From an uncultured Anaerolineaceae bacterium (GTDB lineage Bacteria; Chloroflexota; Anaerolineae; Anaerolineales; Anaerolineaceae), in contig CALCQT010000322.1 of the NCBI GenBank assembly GCA_937894825.1, forward strand, positions 1-14,602: a stretch of 14,602 nucleotides of DNA, in the 5' to 3' direction. Positions 6,737-14,042 of the stretch are shown here, piece by piece. The notes below the pieces were generated by a model. That model was not told the DNA's origin. It worked only from the letters and a program-made list of their open reading frames with translations, and did not search any database. Numbering within the stretch: the first letter of the stretch is position 1; every line of letters starts with the position of its first letter. The position numbers and the translations under genes are program-made.

Positions 6737-9016
6737 ATGGGTAAGGACGTATTGGTACAAAGGCTTGTGGACAGTTATAACAACTGGCCAGGCCAGGAAA
6801 CCGGAACAGAGAACTGTGCCGGCGGGACCGGAAGGATGACACAGGAACGTTATCCGTATGACAACTTGTTTTCTCCGATCCGAATCAACCGTATGACGGT
6901 CAAAAATCGTATCGTGATGGCGCCGATGGGCAACATCGATATGTGCGAAGAGACCGGGCGCCCCAACGACATGATGCTGCAATATTTCTTTGCCCGTGCC
7001 AAAGGCGGAACCGGTCTGCTTACCACCGGTCTGATCCCTGTCAGTCACGGGATCGATGCGACCGTGACCGAACTGGGGAAACTCTCCTATTTCCCGCGCA
7101 TCGACCGCAGTCGCACTGTATATTCCGGTTGGCGTGACCTGGCGCAAGGGGTCCATGCTTTTGGCTCAAAGATTTTCATTCAGCTTACTGCGGGTCTCGG
7201 ACGGGTCGGCAACCCGCAATGTTTGCTCACGCAATATAAGTTTCCTCAATCAGCTTCGCTGAATCCCAATTTTTATATTTCGGCCATTCCTTCGTTGCCG
7301 TTCACGGATGGACAGCTGAAAAAAATCATCAAAAATACCGGACAGGCATCCGCAGATGCGCATGCCATGGGTCTGGACGGAGTATATCTGCACGGCCATG
7401 AAGGGTACCTGATCGAACAGATGACCAACCCCGCATTTAACCGGCGCAAACTCGGACATTTTGTGGATTGGCAGCGCTTCGGACTTGATATGGTGGAAGA
7501 GATCCGCAAGCGCGTCGGACCGCATTATCCGATCATGTATCGGATCGACCTGTCGCTGCCGCTGGAAGAATGCTATGACGAATCGGTCCTGAACAGCACC
7601 TATCTGAAAAAATTTAAAAACGGACGCACCGTCGCCATGACGCTCGAGTACATGGACGCACTGGTCAAAGCCGGTGTGGACATCTTTGACGTGGACCTCG
7701 GCTGCTACGATAACTGGTGGCTTCCGCATCCGCCCTCCAGCATGCCGGCCGGCTGTTTTCTGGAAGTGTCGCGCGTCGTGAAGGAGCACTTCGCGGAGAA
7801 GGGTATCCTTTCCAATGCGGGCGTACCGGTTCCCATCGTGGGCGTCGGCAAACTCGGCTATCCGGATATTGCCGAAAAAGCGCTGCAGGACGGCGACTGC
7901 GACATGGTCATGCTGGGGCGGCCGCTGTTGGCGGATCCGGAATGGGCCAACAAGGCTTACGCCGGTCAGGTCCGGGACATCCGCCCCTGCATCGGCTGCC
8001 AGGAGGGCTGCCTGAATGAGTTTGTGGAAGCCGGACATCCGCAGTGCGCGGTCAATCCCCGATCCAGTTTTGAATCTCAGATTCCTGAAATTCCGGCTCC
8101 GGCGGCTCAGAAAAAGAAAATCGCCGTCATCGGCGGCGGTCCCGGCGGGGTGATCACAGCCGTCACGGCAGCCCAGCGCGGCCATACCGTCGATCTTTAT
8201 GAAAAAAGCGCAAAAATCGGCGGCCGGATCATCGCCGGATCGGTAGCAAAAATAAAATTCGACGTCGACAACTACCGGCTCTATCTGGAGCATCTGGTTG
8301 AAGAAGCCCAGGCAGGAGATAATTTCCATTATTATCCCGAGACAAAAGCGAACCCGGAAAATATCAGTCAAAAAGGATATGACGCAGTTGTGGTTGCCGT
8401 CGGAACGAAAAATGCGGTTCCGCCCGTACCCGGCATCGAGACTGCCAATACCATCCAGGCCGTGGATCTGTTCACCAATCCCGGCAAACTGGGTGATGCA
8501 AAGAACATCGTAATTGTCGGCGGCGGCGTGGTCGGTTGTGAGATGGCGCAATGGTTAGCTTATGAACATGACTGCTCCGTCACGGTCATCGAAATGCTGC
8601 CGCATTTCATGAATGGCGTGTGCACCGCCAACCGCACCCACCTGCTGTACGCGTTGAAAGCAAAAGGCGCAAGCATGCTGAATATGACTCGGGTGTCCGG
8701 GTTTGAAAACGGCAAGGTTAAAATCCGCCGCAACGTCCATAAAAATGTACCCAATCCGTTCAACACCTGGGCTCCGATCCTGCCTGAAAATATCCATAAT
8801 CCGCTTGCGCCAAAAGTTGGCGAAGAATGGCGGGACGAACTGCTGGATGCGGATCTGGTTGTGCTTGCCGCCGGCGGAAAGTCAGATGACAGCCTGTATT
8901 TTGAAACCTTAAAGCAGCGCAGTGCCCCGGAAATTTACAACATCGGCGACAGCTTCGCGCCAGGCAGGATTCTGGAAGCGGTGCGCGCGGCCTACCGGCT
9001 CGGGATCACAATTTAG
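6737..9016 (+). CDS. OYE-family FMN/FAD/[4Fe-4S] ene-reductase (2-enoate reductase / 2,4-dienoyl-CoA reductase type)
   Basis: NAD(P)H-dependent flavoenzyme of 759 residues that should reduce a C=C bond conjugated to a carbonyl or carboxylate. An OYE TIM barrel (about 40-410) begins with YDNLFSPIRINRMTVKNRIVMAPMGN. HEGYL at 221-225 carries the Tyr (224) aligned with the proton-donating Tyr of FadH and enoate reductases. The FMN phosphate loop is near MLGRPLLADPEW (392-403). Cys 418, 421, 425 and 437 (C-x2-C-x3-C-x11-C) hold the [4Fe-4S] cluster. The FAD-binding GGGPGG is at 466-471 and the nucleotide-binding GGGVVG at 595-600. Length is ~90 residues above FadH. A 33-residue N-terminal extension has no counterpart I recognise; MTQERY at 6836 is an alternative start, but AGAGG sits 5 bases before 6737. 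It is the first gene of an operon with AcnX, 12 bases apart. The substrate is unknown. Confidence 0.9.
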   Translation: MGKDVLVQRLVDSYNNWPGQETGTENCAGGTGRMTQERYPYDNLFSPIRINRMTVKNRIVMAPMGNIDMCEETGRPNDMMLQYFFARAKGGTGLLTTGLIPVSHGIDATVTELGKLSYFPRIDRSRTVYSGWRDLAQGVHAFGSKIFIQLTAGLGRVGNPQCLLTQYKFPQSASLNPNFYISAIPSLPFTDGQLKKIIKNTGQASADAHAMGLDGVYLHGHEGYLIEQMTNPAFNRRKLGHFVDWQRFGLDMVEEIRKRVGPHYPIMYRIDLSLPLEECYDESVLNSTYLKKFKNGRTVAMTLEYMDALVKAGVDIFDVDLGCYDNWWLPHPPSSMPAGCFLEVSRVVKEHFAEKGILSNAGVPVPIVGVGKLGYPDIAEKALQDGDCDMVMLGRPLLADPEWANKAYAGQVRDIRPCIGCQEGCLNEFVEAGHPQCAVNPRSSFESQIPEIPAPAAQKKKIAVIGGGPGGVITAVTAAQRGHTVDLYEKSAKIGGRIIAGSVAKIKFDVDNYRLYLEHLVEEAQAGDNFHYYPETKANPENISQKGYDAVVVAVGTKNAVPPVPGIETANTIQAVDLFTNPGKLGDAKNIVIVGGGVVGCEMAQWLAYEHDCSVTVIEMLPHFMNGVCTANRTHLLYALKAKGASMLNMTRVSGFENGKVKIRRNVHKNVPNPFNTWAPILPENIHNPLAPKVGEEWRDELLDADLVVLAAGGKSDDSLYFETLKQRSAPEIYNIGDSFAPGRILEAVRAAYRLGITI

Positions 9017-9028
9017 AGGAGGGACAAA

Positions 9029-10357
9029 ATGGCAATGATACTGACGAAAGAACAACAGGCTGTTCTGGATGGTGAAAAAGGTCCGGTCCAGACCAAAGTC
9101 ATGAAAACGCTGGTCATGTACGGCGAATGTTTCGGTGCGGAGAAACTGGTGCCGGTCAGCGGCGAAAAGGGACATCTGGTCACCAGCTTCGGCCTCTCGG
9201 TCATGAAACCGGTCTATGAATTGATGGATGAGCTGATTGAAGGCGGCGCGCTTTCCGGGCAGCCTTTCAGCGTCGATCCCCGGCCGCTGGATAAAAATGT
9301 GCCTGCGAACCTGCTGCAGAACATCTTTTTCAAAGTAATGTATTCGAAACAGACGGCTTATGAGACCCAGTTGAAAAAACTCGGCATCATGTCTTACGAT
9401 GCCTTCACCTGCACCTGTTACATGGATGAGGTGGGAAACAAGCCGCGGGAAGGCGACGTGCTCAGCTGGGCCGAGAGCAGCGCCGTGGTCTACGCGAATA
9501 GTGTATTGGGTGCCCGCTGCAACCGCAATTCCGGCATCATTGAACTGTTCGGTAGCATCGCCGGTTATGTGCCCTACTTTGGGCTGCTGACCGATGAAGG
9601 CCGGCAGGCGAGCTGGATCATTGAAGTTGAGACCGCTGAAAAACCCGAAGCACAGGTGCTGGGCAGCGCCATCGGTATGAAGGTGATGGAAGCAGTGCCC
9701 TATATCAAGGGACTGGAACGCTGGATCGGAACGGAATTGAATCAGGATGCCTGTGATTATCTGAAGGATATGGGCGCTGCAACCGCCTCCAACGGCGCGG
9801 TCGGGCTCTATCATGTGGAAAATCTGACGCCGGAAGCCAAAAAACTCGGCAGCGCACTGATTCATCCGAACGCAAAAGTTTATCGGATTGATGACGCTGA
9901 ACTGGCCCGGATCCGTTCCGGCTATCCGCTGATTTGGAAAAATCCGGAGGCGAAACCCAAGTTATGCTTTGTCGGTTGCCCGCATCTGTCGCATCAACAG
10001 TTGAAAAACTGGGGACAAACGCTCCCGGCAGCGCTGGAAAGAGAGAATCGGGAAAAAGTGGCCATCCCGGTCGTTTTCACGACTGCACCGGCTGTCAAAG
10101 CTGCCTTTGAAAAAACCTCCGAATATAACGCGCTCGTCAGCTGCGGCGCTGTCGTGTCCAGCATCTGCCCGCTGATGTACATGAATAATCCGTTATGCGG
10201 AAAAATGCCGGTCATTACGAACAGCAACAAATTGCGCACCTATACAACCGCACGTTACCATACCGATACGGAAATACTCGAACAGCTTGTCCAGGGAGTG
10301 GGAAATCATGAGAAAATTTCAGGGTCGCGTCGTCGTTCCGGGGACCGCAAAAGCTGA
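9029..10357 (+). CDS. Aconitase X large (catalytic) subunit, DUF521 family
   Basis: Catalytic subunit of a two-component AcnX hydro-lyase, 442 residues. It starts with the family opening ILTKEQQAVLDGEKG. Family blocks follow: AFTCTCYM (125-132), WAESSAVVYANSVLGARCNRN (147-167) and YVPYFGLLTDEGR. Further on come KLCFVGCPHLSHQQL and VITNSNKLRTYTTARY. Characterised AcnX proteins dehydrate cis-3-hydroxy-L-proline or, in archaea, mevalonate 5-phosphate, and carry an iron-sulfur cluster; Cys128, Cys130 and the Cys of VGCPH are candidate ligands. The CNRN segment differs from the TNRE I recall as usual, which hints at a different substrate. AGAGGAGGG lies 5 bases before the ATG. Its 3' end overlaps the small-subunit gene by 50 bases. 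With an ene-reductase encoded just upstream, it may supply or consume the unsaturated acid. Family is sure, substrate is not. Confidence 0.9.
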   Translation: MAMILTKEQQAVLDGEKGPVQTKVMKTLVMYGECFGAEKLVPVSGEKGHLVTSFGLSVMKPVYELMDELIEGGALSGQPFSVDPRPLDKNVPANLLQNIFFKVMYSKQTAYETQLKKLGIMSYDAFTCTCYMDEVGNKPREGDVLSWAESSAVVYANSVLGARCNRNSGIIELFGSIAGYVPYFGLLTDEGRQASWIIEVETAEKPEAQVLGSAIGMKVMEAVPYIKGLERWIGTELNQDACDYLKDMGAATASNGAVGLYHVENLTPEAKKLGSALIHPNAKVYRIDDAELARIRSGYPLIWKNPEAKPKLCFVGCPHLSHQQLKNWGQTLPAALERENREKVAIPVVFTTAPAVKAAFEKTSEYNALVSCGAVVSSICPLMYMNNPLCGKMPVITNSNKLRTYTTARYHTDTEILEQLVQGVGNHEKISGSRRRSGDRKS

Positions 10358-10748
10358 AGCGCTGGTGTCCAAAAATGGATTCAATACACTGGCTTCTTTT
10401 CAGAAAGCGCTGATGTTCGGGGATAAACAAGCCAAATGTTCCGATCAGAATAACCCCGACCTTTTCGGGAAAGCAATGCATCAAAAGGCGCTCTGCATGC
10501 CGCAGACTATCGGCAGCACAACCGGCGGCATGGTGTTCTATTGCGCCGTGAAGCTGAACCAGCACCCCGCCTGCCTTTTGTTCTCTCAGGCGATCGACAG
10601 TCTGGCTGCAGCCGGCTCGATCCTGGCCGGCGTGTGGACGGATGATCCTATGCCGACCATCGACCGGTTAGGGGATGTATTCCTGTCGTATGTGGAAAGC
10701 GGGATGACGATCCGGATTGAACCAAACGGGACGGTCGTCGTAGAGTAA
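10308..10748 (+). CDS. Aconitase X small (swivel) subunit, DUF126 family
   Basis: The 146-residue swivel-domain partner of the AcnX large subunit. The two together form the active site, as in IPM isomerase and aconitase. The N-terminus FQGRVVVPGTAKAEALVS is the family start. GSTTGG (69-74) corresponds to the conserved GST-x-G segment that contributes the active-site Ser. SLAAAGSILAGVW is the late family motif, and the protein ends with the short strand IEPNGTVVVE. The ATG at 10308 is chosen because GGGAG lies 9 bases upstream and the protein then begins where homologues do; a TTG at 10287 adds seven residues without support. The gene lies in another frame inside the 3' end of the large-subunit gene, so the two are translated in a coupled way. 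Confidence 0.88.
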   Translation: MRKFQGRVVVPGTAKAEALVSKNGFNTLASFQKALMFGDKQAKCSDQNNPDLFGKAMHQKALCMPQTIGSTTGGMVFYCAVKLNQHPACLLFSQAIDSLAAAGSILAGVWTDDPMPTIDRLGDVFLSYVESGMTIRIEPNGTVVVE

Positions 10749-10772
10749 GAAGAATCCTCTCTCGCGAAAACA

Positions 10773-10810
10773 GATATGCTGTCTTTCATCCTGGTGAAAG
10801 ACAGCATATC
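10773..10810 (+). repeat. Perfect 16-bp hairpin after the AcnX operon
   Basis: Arms 10773-10788 and 10795-10810 are exact reverse complements with a 6-base loop (TCCTGG). It starts 25 bases after the AcnX small-subunit stop. No U-run follows on the plus strand, so it is not a classical intrinsic terminator in that direction. It may be a 3' end-stabilising stem, a Rho-associated end, or an operator ahead of the TetR gene. Confidence 0.6.
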
Positions 10811-10875
10811 CATAGATCGATATTGCGGAGAAAATATTTCTGTCGGGGTGAAAACACACCTCATCTTTTGGGTTA

Positions 10876-10884
10876 GGGGGGGGG
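10876..10884 (+). repeat. G9 homopolymer just upstream of the TetR start
   Basis: Nine consecutive G residues end 9 bases before the TetR ATG, in the position of the Shine-Dalgarno sequence. No other ribosome binding site is seen for this gene. Long G-runs are prone to slippage, so length changes here could alter translation of the regulator. Confidence 0.7.
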
Positions 10885-10893
10885 AATTACCCA

Positions 10894-11481
10894 ATGGTAT
10901 CAGCACAGCTTGGGAAATCCGAAAAAAGCAAAAAGGCCCTGTTGGATGCAGCGCGGGAATTGGTGATCGAAAATGGTTATGAGAAAACGACCATCCGCGC
11001 GATCTGCCAAAAGGCCGGTTTCTCCATCGGCGCGTTCTATCATCATTTTTCCAATAAGGACGCGCTATTAAACGAATCTTTCATTTATTTCGATGATACA
11101 CTCGACATTGAGGCATTCCGACGATACGACGCGATGAACGCCGTGGATGCGGTGACGGCTGTATTGGTGGATCAAACCGCCTTCACCGAAGATATCGGGG
11201 TTCATTTGATGCGCGAATATTACCGTGCGCTTTTGAAAGAAAAGGGGATCGGCGCTATCGATACCGGACGTCTGTATTACAAAACAGTCCGCAAATATGT
11301 GGAGAAAGCGCAGCAGGAAGCGTTGTTGACGAACACAACCGATCCCGACCGGATTGCCGATCTCTTAATTCGCCATGTGCGCGGCGGGTTGATTGACTGG
11401 TGTCTGCATGACGGCAATTACAACGTCACCGAAAGGACAAAGGCGGAACTGAAACTGGTCCTGGCGGCCTTTCTGCGGTGA
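10894..11481 (+). CDS. TetR/AcrR-family transcriptional regulator
   Basis: A 195-residue one-component repressor. The N-terminal HTH domain runs over residues 10-60: KALLDAARELVIENGYEKTTIRAICQKAG, then the recognition helix FSIGAFYHHFSNKDALL, a near-textbook TetR signature. The C-terminal two thirds is helical and has no sequence match I can name, as is normal for the ligand-binding domain. It lies 145 bases after the AcnX small-subunit gene on the same strand, and converges on the exporter operon. Its candidate target is the TetR-style inverted repeat at 6618-6634 in the leader of the flavoenzyme/AcnX operon. Control of the neighbouring exporter is an alternative, since many TetR proteins sit beside efflux genes. 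Translation must rely on the G9 tract or a poor ribosome site. Confidence 0.9.
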   Translation: MVSAQLGKSEKSKKALLDAARELVIENGYEKTTIRAICQKAGFSIGAFYHHFSNKDALLNESFIYFDDTLDIEAFRRYDAMNAVDAVTAVLVDQTAFTEDIGVHLMREYYRALLKEKGIGAIDTGRLYYKTVRKYVEKAQQEALLTNTTDPDRIADLLIRHVRGGLIDWCLHDGNYNVTERTKAELKLVLAAFLR

Positions 11482-11492
11482 GGTCAACGAGT

Positions 11493-11557
11493 AATACTGA
11501 AAGGATGGCCAACTCTATAAACAAATCCAGTAGATTACAGGCCATTCTTTCAGTATT
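11493..11557. repeat. 18-bp inverted repeat with a 29-base loop
   Basis: Arms 11493-11510 and 11540-11557 are reverse complements except at one position, where a G-U pair is possible in the plus-strand RNA. It lies 11 bases after the TetR stop, in the 200-base convergent gap with the adaptor gene. No proper U-run follows on either strand. It could end or stabilise the TetR transcript, or be a small relic element. Confidence 0.55.
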
Positions 11558-11681
11558 TCGATTCTGGGAAGACGTTCTACCATTTCCATTTTTGTCTGCA
11601 CATTTCGTGCAGTGCAGTGATTATGGAAAAGCAAGCGGAAGCGCCATCTCCAACCCTATTATTTGTCCAAGGAAGCCAGAA

Positions 11682-13034
11682 CTAATCAATTATAGCGTCA
11701 GCAGGCATTCCTGCCTTGAGACGTTGCCCCTGATTCTGCAGTTGAATCTCAACAGCATAAACTGTTGTGCTGCGGCTTTCAACCGTTTGAATATTGCGGG
11801 GTGTGTATTCCGCTTGATCCGAAATATAGATCACTTCTCCCATAAAGGTTTCACCCGGGAAGGAATCCACAGTTACCCTTGCCTTGTCACCAAGATTAAT
11901 TTTCCCGAATTGATCCTCAGTCACGTAAACTGTCAGGGTCACTTCATCCAAGTTACCGATTTCATAAACTGTAACACCCGCTGAAACGATTTCACCTGGT
12001 TTAACTGGATTTGAGAGGACAATCCCTTCGGTGGGAGCGGTCACGGTAAGTTTCTGAAGCGTAACTTCTATTTCATGCAGCCCTGCTTGCGCAATTTCCA
12101 AGGCAGCTTTGGCTTGATCCAGATTTGCTTCCGCGGTCAAAACTGAGATTCGGGCCGATTTAACCTGCAGACTCTCATCCCGTGTCAAAAGCGAATTCTG
12201 TTGATCCTGAGCGTTTTCCAATCGTGCCCGGGCGGCTGCCACTCTGGCCCGCGCTTCTTTGACGTCATCCGCTGCAGACCCGGTCAACATTGCATTGTAG
12301 GTTTTCTGAGCAGCTTTCAGTGCTGTTTTTGCTTCATCATATTGCTTTTGCGCTGCGTCTTCCAAAACAGCCTTGTCCATACCCTTGCTGTTCTTTGCCT
12401 GTGTCAATGTTTTATCAACAACATCGAATGCCGTTTGCGCCTCGTTCACGCGCATCTCAGCCTGGACAAAATCTTTATTACTTGCCTTTTCCAACGTATC
12501 GGCCAGGGATTTTTGTTCGGCTTCGAGAGCTTCCTGCGCTTCCTCGACCTCTTTATCAATCGAGCGGATCAATTCATTCTTCTCAAAATACCAATTCGGC
12601 AGTTCAGCGTTAGCAGATTCAGTTTGACTCCAACGGCTTGATTCAACTGAAAGATTTTGTTTCCGGTTTGCTTCAAGGGCTGCTTGGTATTGCACATTTG
12701 CACTTTCAAGACTCTGTTGCGCCAGCTTGATCGTAGCTTCGGCTTGGGCGATTTGCGCCTGCGCCTGTTCATATTTTGTCTGCAACAGTGCATCGTCGAT
12801 TTCGAACATAACGTCTCCTGTCCTTACGTTATCACCTTTTTCAAAAGATGCAGCCATAACATGACCACCCACTTCGGACGCGACACGAATCGTATCCGTA
12901 TCAATCGTTCCTGAAGCGGTAAGCTCACCACTTTTCTCATTCGGAAGACTGATAGAGATCCCACCTGTCGAACACGCGGTCAAACTAACAATTACACAAA
13001 GTAGGAATACGATAGTAAAAATTTTCTTATTCAC
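11682..13034 (-). CDS. HlyD/YbhG-type membrane-fusion (adaptor) lipoprotein of an ABC exporter
   Basis: Adaptor of 450 residues linking an ABC exporter to the outer part of the envelope. The N-terminus MNKKIFTIVFLLCVIVSLTAC is a lipoprotein signal with Cys21 as the lipid-bearing residue. The first half-lipoyl segment is ASEVGGHVMAASFEKGDNVRTGDVMFEID. A long Ala/Gln/Glu-rich coiled-coil hairpin follows (about 70-300), then the second half-lipoyl block VTAPTEGIVLSNPVKPGEIV, a beta-barrel domain, and the family ending KAGMPADAIID. The GTG at 13034 is chosen because TGGAG lies 6 bases before it. The ATG at 13046, four codons upstream, has no ribosome site. It is the last gene of the exporter operon within the window, 57 bases after the second ATPase. 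The exported compound is unknown. Confidence 0.88.
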   Translation of the reverse strand: MNKKIFTIVFLLCVIVSLTACSTGGISISLPNEKSGELTASGTIDTDTIRVASEVGGHVMAASFEKGDNVRTGDVMFEIDDALLQTKYEQAQAQIAQAEATIKLAQQSLESANVQYQAALEANRKQNLSVESSRWSQTESANAELPNWYFEKNELIRSIDKEVEEAQEALEAEQKSLADTLEKASNKDFVQAEMRVNEAQTAFDVVDKTLTQAKNSKGMDKAVLEDAAQKQYDEAKTALKAAQKTYNAMLTGSAADDVKEARARVAAARARLENAQDQQNSLLTRDESLQVKSARISVLTAEANLDQAKAALEIAQAGLHEIEVTLQKLTVTAPTEGIVLSNPVKPGEIVSAGVTVYEIGNLDEVTLTVYVTEDQFGKINLGDKARVTVDSFPGETFMGEVIYISDQAEYTPRNIQTVESRSTTVYAVEIQLQNQGQRLKAGMPADAIID

Positions 13035-13091
13035 AATAATCTCCATTTTTATTTTTGCTTAAGCTATTAATTATTTTTATTTCTCATGTCA

Positions 13092-14042
13092 TCACTTCAC
13101 GCTTGAGACGGAAGAAATAAATACGTCATCCAGCGATGGTTTGATCCATTCGATCCCGTTTATCTTTACTTGGTGACTTTCAAGAAGAGCACGAATTGCG
13201 TCTACTTGACCTCCCGCGTCAGAAACGACCGCATGCACCTGCGCACCATACAACGCGACATCCTCCAACGGGATTGTCTCGTCGTCCTTAACAGACTGCA
13301 GCAGGATTAACGTCTTTCCGGGATCATCCGTACTGATTTCCAACACTTGTCCTCGCATCTGCGTTTTTTTCAATTCCGGCGGCGTTCCAATCGCAATCAG
13401 CCGGCCTTTATTCATTAGACCAATTCGCTGACAGAGCTCTGCCTCGTCCATATAGTGTGTCGTGACAAGAATCGTTGTTCCGCTCTCAGACAGCGAATAG
13501 ATCAAACGCCAAAAATCTCTGCGGCTGACCGGATCCACACCCGCGGTGGGTTCGTCCAGAAAGATCAGCTTTGGGTGATGAACGATTGCACATCCGAGCG
13601 CCAATCGTTGTCTCCAACCGCCGGAAAGCGTTCCGGTCAATCGACGGAAATTATTCGCCAGGCCGGCCATCTCCAGGATCTCTTCCGCACGAACGGCCAA
13701 ATCCCCATTCTTCAGTCCGTAAGCCTTTCCATAAAACCGGATATTTTCGATAGCGGTCAGGTTGTTATACAATGTGAACTGCTGAGACATGTATCCGACA
13801 GATTTATGGATTTCACGGCTTTCCGTAACCGGATCATAGCCCAATATACGGATCTTTCCATCCGTCGGAGACATCAGTCCCAACATCATTCGGATCGTTG
13901 TCGTCTTCCCAGCGCCGTTAGGTCCAAGCCAGCCAAACACTTCGCCGGTTTCGACATGAAAAGAAACATCGTCTACCGCATCAAAATCGTTGAAACGGCG
14001 TGTCAGGTGTTCAACTTCGATGGGATTTTGATATGTCTTCAC
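13092..14042 (-). CDS. ABC exporter ATPase (second of a split YbhF-like pair)
   Basis: ATPase of 316 residues with all motifs of the ABC-2 exporter type. Walker A GPNGAGKTT is at 40-48, followed by a Q-loop in MSQQFTLYNNLT and a signature LSGGWRQRLALGC. Walker B and D-loop lie in LIFLDEPTAGVDPVSRR, and the H-loop is VTTHYMDEAE. The signature ends in Trp instead of Gln, which I recall as usual for the second ATPase of YbhF-like modules. The C-terminal ~90 residues form the small extra domain often seen in this group. The GTG start overlaps the upstream stop (GTGA), with GGGAGGT 3 bases before it. It should pair with the upstream ATPase as an asymmetric dimer on ABC-2 permeases encoded beyond the right edge. 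Confidence 0.9.
   Translation of the reverse strand: MKTYQNPIEVEHLTRRFNDFDAVDDVSFHVETGEVFGWLGPNGAGKTTTIRMMLGLMSPTDGKIRILGYDPVTESREIHKSVGYMSQQFTLYNNLTAIENIRFYGKAYGLKNGDLAVRAEEILEMAGLANNFRRLTGTLSGGWRQRLALGCAIVHHPKLIFLDEPTAGVDPVSRRDFWRLIYSLSESGTTILVTTHYMDEAELCQRIGLMNKGRLIAIGTPPELKKTQMRGQVLEISTDDPGKTLILLQSVKDDETIPLEDVALYGAQVHAVVSDAGGQVDAIRALLESHQVKINGIEWIKPSLDDVFISSVSSVK

Noticed and set aside
6582..6842. Minus-strand open frame (86 codons) across the control region
   Set aside because: It crosses the consensus promoter and both operators and overlaps the ene-reductase start; no ribosome site or domain.
7250..8551. Long open frame (433 codons) on the minus strand
   Set aside because: It lies wholly inside the well-supported ene-reductase gene in antisense. 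Its product is rich in His, Phe and Arg without any recognisable domain, a shadow of GC-biased codons.
8909..9865. 318-codon open frame on the minus strand
   Set aside because: Antisense to the ene-reductase end and the AcnX large subunit; low-complexity His/Gln/Phe composition and no family features.
11596..11612. CTGCAC/GTGCAG hairpin in the convergent gap
   Set aside because: A six-pair stem without a U-run on either strand; not enough for a terminator call for either tetR or the adaptor operon.
11478..11984. 168-codon open frame on the plus strand after tetR
   Set aside because: More than half is antisense to the HlyD adaptor, its start falls at the tetR stop without a ribosome site, and the product resembles no known family.
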